Source: Oscillibacter sp. UBA6647 | GTDB taxonomy: Bacteria > Bacillota > Clostridia > Oscillospirales > Oscillospiraceae | Assembly (NCBI GenBank): GCA_002455655.1 | Contig: DKLF01000012.1 | Coordinates: forward strand, 8,304-16,776 | Direction of reading: 5' to 3' | Length of the DNA stretch: 8,473 nt | Shown here: positions 4,951-8,473 of the stretch, piece by piece | Layout: each line of letters begins with the position of its first letter | Position numbering within the stretch: position 1 is the first letter of the stretch | The notes under the pieces: generated by a model | Told to the model about the DNA's origin: nothing | Database searches by the model: none | What the model saw: the letters and a program-made list of their open reading frames with translations, nothing else | Position numbers and translations under genes: made by a program

Positions 4951-6567
4951 ATGAAGAACAAACCCTGCCGAAAGGCGGTGCTTTTTGCCGCCGCGTTTTT
5001 GGCTCTGCTGACCGTTCCGGTTTTGGCTGCCGGGGAGGGGACCGGCGCGGCCCCTGTGTTTTACGAGACAATCTGGTCCCTGCTGCCTCCGGTGGTGGCC
5101 ATCGCTCTGGCGCTTGTCACCAAGGAGGTTTATTCCTCGTTGTTTCTGGGGATTCTCACCGGCGGGCTGCTGTGGTCCGGCTTTTCCTTTGAGGGAACGG
5201 TTACCCATGTGTTTCAGGACGGAATCGTCTCCGTGCTTTCGGACGGGTATAATGTGGGAATCATTGCATTTCTGGTGATTTTGGGCGCGATGGTGAGCTT
5301 GTTAAACCGCTCCGGCGGCTCTGCGGCCTTTGGCCGCTGGGCCCAGAAGAACATTAAAACCCGGGCGGGCGCACAGCTTGCCACCATCGCACTGGGCATT
5401 TTGATTTTCGTTGACGATTATTTTAACTGTCTCACCGTGGGCAGCGTGATGCTTCCCGTGACGGACAGCCATCACGTCTCCCGGGCGAAGCTGGCCTATC
5501 TGATTGACGCAACCGCCGCGCCGGTTTGCATCATTGCGCCCATTTCCTCATGGGCCGCTGCCGTCAGCGCCTTTGTGGACGACGGGTCCGGCCTTGCGCT
5601 GTTTATCCGCGCCATCCCCTATAACTACTACGCCTTGCTGACCATCATCATGATGATCGGACTGGTGGTGATGAAAGCGGATTTCGGCCCCATGGCCGTC
5701 CACGAGGCCAATGCCGACAAGGGTGATCTGTTTTCTGGGAAAAACCCCTACGCCACTGAGAGCGAGAGCAGCGTATCAGACAGCGGCACGGTGGCGGACT
5801 TGGTGGCGCCGATTGTGGTGCTGGTGATCTGCTGCGTCACGGGGATGATTTATTCCGGCGGCTTCTTCTCCGGAGCCAGCTTTGTGGACGCCTTCTCCGG
5901 GTCCGACGCGTCCGTGGGACTGCTGCTGGGCAGCGCCTTCGGTCTGGCGTTTACAATTGGATTTTACTTTTTGCGCCGCCGGATGAGCTTTAAGGAAATG
6001 ATGGACTGCATCCCGGAGGGCTTTAAGGCCATGGTCCCGGCCATCCTGATTCTCACCTTTGCTTGGAGCCTGAAGGCCATGACCGATTCTCTGGGTGCAC
6101 GGGAGTTTGTGGCCGCCGTGGTGCAGAATTCCGCCCAGAGCTTCCAGCTTCTGCTGCCCGCCATTGTGTTTGTGATTGGCTGCCTGCTAGCCTTTGCCAC
6201 GGGTACCTCCTGGGGCACCTTCGGGATTCTGATTCCCATTGTGCTGAGCGTGTTTCCGCTGGAAGGCGGCAATCCCCTGAGCATCATCTGCGTCTCCGCC
6301 TGTATGGCGGGCGCGGTGTGCGGGGACCATTGCTCTCCCATTTCCGACACCACCATCATGGCTTCGGCGGGAGCCAAGTGCGACCATGTGAGCCATGTGT
6401 CTACTCAACTTCCTTACGCCGTTACTGCGGCGGTGGTGAGCTGCGTGACCTATATCGTGGCAGGCACCTTTGCAGCAGCGGGAATTGCCCCGTGGCTGGC
6501 GCTGCCCGTGGGCATTGTGCTGATGCTGCTGACGCTGGCCGTGGCGGCCCGTTTTAAAAGAACCTGA
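4951..6567 (+). CDS. lysW: NhaC-family transporter, LysW-type candidate lysine carrier
   Basis: A 538-residue multi-pass membrane protein of the NhaC Na+/H+ antiporter family (IT superfamily). Marks are VDDYFNCLTVGSVM (residues 154-167), FATGTSWGTFGI (415-426), and GDHCSPISDTTIMAS (458-472) followed by the CDHVSHVSTQLPYA segment (477-490). NhaC-like proteins placed under lysine riboswitches have been called LysW and predicted to move lysine. The lysine-OFF leader here supports an uptake role, since a cell would repress import when lysine is plentiful. Whether the driving ion is sodium or protons is unknown. The first 27 residues look like a signal peptide or extra helix (basic start, hydrophobic core, VLAAG end). 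GGAGGAG (4939-4945) fixes the ATG at 4951. No terminator is visible after the stop; a new promoter starts eight bases later. Confidence 0.9.
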   Translation: MKNKPCRKAVLFAAAFLALLTVPVLAAGEGTGAAPVFYETIWSLLPPVVAIALALVTKEVYSSLFLGILTGGLLWSGFSFEGTVTHVFQDGIVSVLSDGYNVGIIAFLVILGAMVSLLNRSGGSAAFGRWAQKNIKTRAGAQLATIALGILIFVDDYFNCLTVGSVMLPVTDSHHVSRAKLAYLIDATAAPVCIIAPISSWAAAVSAFVDDGSGLALFIRAIPYNYYALLTIIMMIGLVVMKADFGPMAVHEANADKGDLFSGKNPYATESESSVSDSGTVADLVAPIVVLVICCVTGMIYSGGFFSGASFVDAFSGSDASVGLLLGSAFGLAFTIGFYFLRRRMSFKEMMDCIPEGFKAMVPAILILTFAWSLKAMTDSLGAREFVAAVVQNSAQSFQLLLPAIVFVIGCLLAFATGTSWGTFGILIPIVLSVFPLEGGNPLSIICVSACMAGAVCGDHCSPISDTTIMASAGAKCDHVSHVSTQLPYAVTAAVVSCVTYIVAGTFAAAGIAPWLALPVGIVLMLLTLAVAARFKRT

Positions 6568-6575
6568 AAAAGCGG

Positions 6576-6604
6576 TTGACAAATGCGTTGGCCGCGCGTA
6601 TACT
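6576..6604 (+). promoter_or_regulatory. Strong sigma-A promoter of the T-box/trpB transcript
   Basis: A perfect TTGACA (6576-6581), a 17-base spacer and TATACT (6599-6604, five of six) give the best promoter in the window. Start predicted near 6611. It begins eight bases after the transporter stop codon. Confidence 0.85.
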
Positions 6605-6610
6605 ACGTTT

Positions 6611-6905
6611 TAATCAAAACAAACTGAAGCGCCGGAGTGAGTACCCATATCCGAGCCCGATATAGAGAGCCGCTGACGGTGGAAATGCGGCGCGGGCAGA
6701 TTTGGCGAATGGACCGGCAAGGGCAAACCGAACGGCGGAAGCTTAGTAGGGGAGACGGGGAGGGCGCCTCGTTAAAAAAGGCCGGCACATGACAGTGTGC
6801 TGAAAAGTGGGCGCGGTTACCGCGCCAAGCCGGGTGGCACCACAGGAGTGAAATCGCTCTTGTCCCTGCAAGTATTTGCAGGGACAAGGGCTTTTTTTAT
6901 TTTTA
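6611..6905 (+). ncRNA. Tryptophan T-box leader (tRNA-Trp sensing)
   Basis: Stem I is closed by GCCGG (6631-6635) / CCGGC (6714-6718) around a specifier loop with AGTGAGTA on the 5' side and GAA-TGG-A on the 3' side; the specifier codon is UGG (6710-6712), tryptophan. The AG bulge AGAGAG (6664-6669) and distal loop GGTGGAAATG (6678-6687) are typical. Stem III is GGCGCGG-TTA-CCGCGCC (6810-6826). The T-box AAGCCGGGTGGCACC (6827-6841) carries the bulge UGGCACC (6835-6841); its UGGC pairs with the tRNA 3' end GCCA, fitting the G discriminator of bacterial tRNA-Trp. Antiterminator helices are 6829-6834 with 6864-6869 (five of six) and 6842-6848 with 6857-6863 (all, one G-U). Uncharged tRNA-Trp would stabilise it and allow transcription of trpB. 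Confidence 0.95.
6856..6905 (+). terminator. T-box intrinsic terminator
   Basis: CTTGTCCCTGCAA (6859-6871) pairs perfectly with TTGCAGGGACAAG (6876-6888) around GTAT, extended by three more pairs (6856-6858 with 6889-6891), and is followed by TTTTTTTATTTTT (6892-6904). Its 5' arm is shared with both antiterminator helices, so the two folds exclude each other. It probably also ends transcripts coming from the transporter gene. Confidence 0.92.
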
Positions 6906-6952
6906 ATTTGGCCGGGGATCCGGCCGAATGCTTCAGAAAGGAAGGAAACACT

Positions 6953-8338
6953 ATGGAACGCAAAGTCCCGTACAAAACCTATTTGACCGAACAGGAGCTT
7001 CCCAAGCAGTGGTACAATGTGCGCGCGGACATGAAGACCGACCACCGCCCCATTCTGCACCCGGGCACGCTGAAGCCCGTGACCCCGGCGGATATGACGC
7101 CCATCTTCTGCGAGAAGCTTGTCGGGCAGGAGCTGAACGCCACCGACCGCTTCATCGACATCCCCGAGGTGGTCCGTGACTTTTACAAGATGTACCGCCC
7201 CTCTCCGCTGATGCGGGCCTACCGTCTTGAAAAGGCGCTGGACACTCCGGCCAAAATCTACTACAAGTACGAGGGTGGCAACACCAGCGGAAGCCACAAG
7301 CTGAACTCCGCCATCGCACAGGCGTATTACGCCAAGGAGCAGGGTCTCAGGGGCGTCACCACCGAGACGGGCGCGGGACAGTGGGGCACCGCCCTGTCCA
7401 TGGCCTGCGGCTATTTTGGGCTGGACTTGAAGGTCTTCATGGTCAAGGGATCTGCGGAGCAGAAGCCCTATCGCAAGGCTGTGATGGAAACCTATGACGC
7501 GTCGGTCATCTCTTCGCCTTCTGACACCACAGAGGTGGGCCGCCGGATGCTGGAGGAATTTCCCGGCACCTCCGGAAGCCTTGGAACCGCTATTTCCGAG
7601 GCGGTGGAAAAGGCCACCACCACCGAGGGCTACCGCTATGTGCTGGGCAGTGTTTTGAATCAGGTGCTGCTGCACCAGTCCATTATCGGGTTGGAGACAA
7701 AGGCGGCCCTTGAGAAGCTGGACGAATACCCCGATATTCTCATCGGCTGCGCGGGCGGCGGCTCCAACCTCGGCGGACTGATGGCCCCCTTCATGGCGGA
7801 TAAGCTGACCGGGAAACGGGCCCCGCATTTTATCGCGGTGGAGCCAGCCTCCTGTCCCTCCCTGACAAGAGGTCGGTTTGCCTATGATTTTTGCGACACG
7901 GGAAAGGTCACGCCGCTGGCCAAGATGTATACGCTGGGCTGCGGTTTTATCCCGGCGCCCAACCACGCGGGCGGGCTGCGTTACCACGGCATGAGCCCCA
8001 TTCTCTCCCAGCTCTATCATGACGGATTTTTGGATGAAGCCCGCTCCGTCACGCAGACCAAGGTCTTTGAGGCCGCCAAGCTGTTTGCAAAGGTGGAGGG
8101 CACGCTGCCTGCGCCGGAGTCCGCCCACGCCATCCGGGTTGCCATTGACGAGGCGATCCGGTGCAAGGAAGCGGGGGAGGCCAAAACCATCGTCTTCGGG
8201 CTCACCGGCACGGGGTATTTTGACATGGCGGCGTATATGTCCTATCACGACGGGAGCATGACCGATTATATCCCTACCGACGAGGACCTGGCCCACGGAT
8301 TTTCCTACATTCCCAAGCTGCCGGGGATTCAGGAGTAA
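6953..8338 (+). CDS. trpB: TrpB2-type tryptophan synthase beta chain (PLP enzyme)
   Basis: The product is a 461-residue cytosolic PLP enzyme that condenses indole with L-serine to make L-tryptophan. The Schiff-base lysine is K116 in GSHKLN (113-118). ETGAGQWG (138-145, W where TrpB1 has H) and the phosphate-cup GGGSN (268-272) are present, as are EGTLPAPESAHA (382-393) and GTGYFD (419-424, replacing the GRGDKD of TrpB1). The long N-terminus and the W variant mark the TrpB2 group, which is longer than ordinary TrpB (about 400) and tends to act without TrpA. The start is ATG 6953, with AAGGAAGGA (6938-6946) before it; the open frame upstream to 6797 runs through the T-box terminator and is not coding. 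The tryptophan T-box confirms the pathway. No trpA or other trp gene lies in the window, so salvage of free indole is plausible but inferred. Confidence 0.94.
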   Translation: MERKVPYKTYLTEQELPKQWYNVRADMKTDHRPILHPGTLKPVTPADMTPIFCEKLVGQELNATDRFIDIPEVVRDFYKMYRPSPLMRAYRLEKALDTPAKIYYKYEGGNTSGSHKLNSAIAQAYYAKEQGLRGVTTETGAGQWGTALSMACGYFGLDLKVFMVKGSAEQKPYRKAVMETYDASVISSPSDTTEVGRRMLEEFPGTSGSLGTAISEAVEKATTTEGYRYVLGSVLNQVLLHQSIIGLETKAALEKLDEYPDILIGCAGGGSNLGGLMAPFMADKLTGKRAPHFIAVEPASCPSLTRGRFAYDFCDTGKVTPLAKMYTLGCGFIPAPNHAGGLRYHGMSPILSQLYHDGFLDEARSVTQTKVFEAAKLFAKVEGTLPAPESAHAIRVAIDEAIRCKEAGEAKTIVFGLTGTGYFDMAAYMSYHDGSMTDYIPTDEDLAHGFSYIPKLPGIQE

Positions 8339-8473
8339 CGTACGCTGCTTTGTGCTGGAGAGCGGCTTCCGGCGTAAGGGACGCACTTCGGTCCCCAACT
8401 GTTTAAAAGACTTGGGGAGCGGGTTCCTCCGCGGAAGGGTAATAAAAAACAGACCCTTTGCGCGGCCTTGGCC
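8339..8473 (+). other. Intergenic region with competing hairpins, cut by window edge
   Basis: No gene is visible after trpB. Several hairpins can form but not all together. GGGAC (8378-8382) / GTCCC (8391-8395) competes with CCCCAA (8393-8398) / TTGGGG (8412-8417). GCGG/CCGC (8419-8422, 8429-8432) and CTTCC (8366-8370) / GGAAG (8433-8437) compete with CCGCG-AAGGGT (8429-8440) / ACCCTT-CGCGG (8453-8465). No U-tract follows within the window, so I do not call a terminator. It may be the trpB 3' UTR, the leader of the next gene, or an unassigned structured RNA. Confidence 0.4.

Noticed and set aside
6797..6952. N-terminal extension of trpB
   Set aside because: It passes through the T-box antiterminator and terminator; ATG 6953 has a proper Shine-Dalgarno and matches the family N-terminus.
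6743..8398. 551-residue open frame on the minus strand opposite trpB
   Set aside because: Same artefact of GC-rich codon use; it overlaps the T-box and the highly conserved trpB and resembles no family I recognise.
8355..8440. Tetrahydrofolate or glycine riboswitch
   Set aside because: GGAGAG and a GGCGTAAGG-like stretch are suggestive, but no proper P1 partner strand and none of the downstream conserved blocks of either class could be found.
1..8473. Mobile elements, CRISPR arrays, tRNA or rRNA genes
   Set aside because: No transposase, integrase, direct-repeat array, tRNA cloverleaf or rRNA segment was seen on either strand.

Overview
The window looks like chromosomal DNA from a GC-rich, low-oxygen Firmicute, most likely a clostridial gut-type bacterium of the Oscillospiraceae (inference). 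The reasons are the Mbl-like actin gene, consensus sigma-A promoters, strong GGAGG-type ribosome binding sites, intrinsic terminators, and two Firmicute-style RNA switches (an L-box and a T-box). All genes lie on the + strand. There is no mobile element, CRISPR array, tRNA or rRNA. It reads as ordinary core genome, and the most informative parts are the RNA regulators.

Layout. Bases 2-319 are the 3' end of comF (phosphoribosyltransferase-like competence/DNA-uptake protein). A sigma-A promoter just after it drives an MreB/Mbl-type cytoskeletal gene (start best placed at 460), followed by GC-rich hairpins that probably end transcription. An AT-rich promoter region with a near-palindromic operator candidate precedes an APC-superfamily amino-acid permease (1771-3120), which ends in a very long hairpin terminator. 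A new promoter then starts a small three-gene unit: a Nudix hydrolase (GTG start at 3262), a DUF3783 protein, and a DUF523/TudS-like cysteine protein that overlaps the DUF3783 gene by ATGA.

The right half holds two amino-acid-sensing leaders in a row. At 4716-4938 a lysine riboswitch with a classical antiterminator/terminator exchange controls an NhaC-family transporter of the LysW type, a presumed lysine carrier. At 6611-6905 a tryptophan T-box leader (UGG specifier; UGGC acceptor-binding bulge matching the G discriminator of bacterial tRNA-Trp) controls a TrpB2-type tryptophan synthase beta chain (6953-8338). I checked base pairing for the main alternative helices of both leaders by hand. 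Lysine abundance should shut off the transporter; uncharged tRNA-Trp should switch on trpB2. No terminator separates the NhaC gene from the T-box promoter, so the T-box terminator probably also ends the transporter transcript.

The last 135 bases (8339-8473) contain no gene but several mutually exclusive hairpins. I could not assign them to a known RNA class. They are the only part of the window that might be a novel structured RNA, and they are cut by the window edge.
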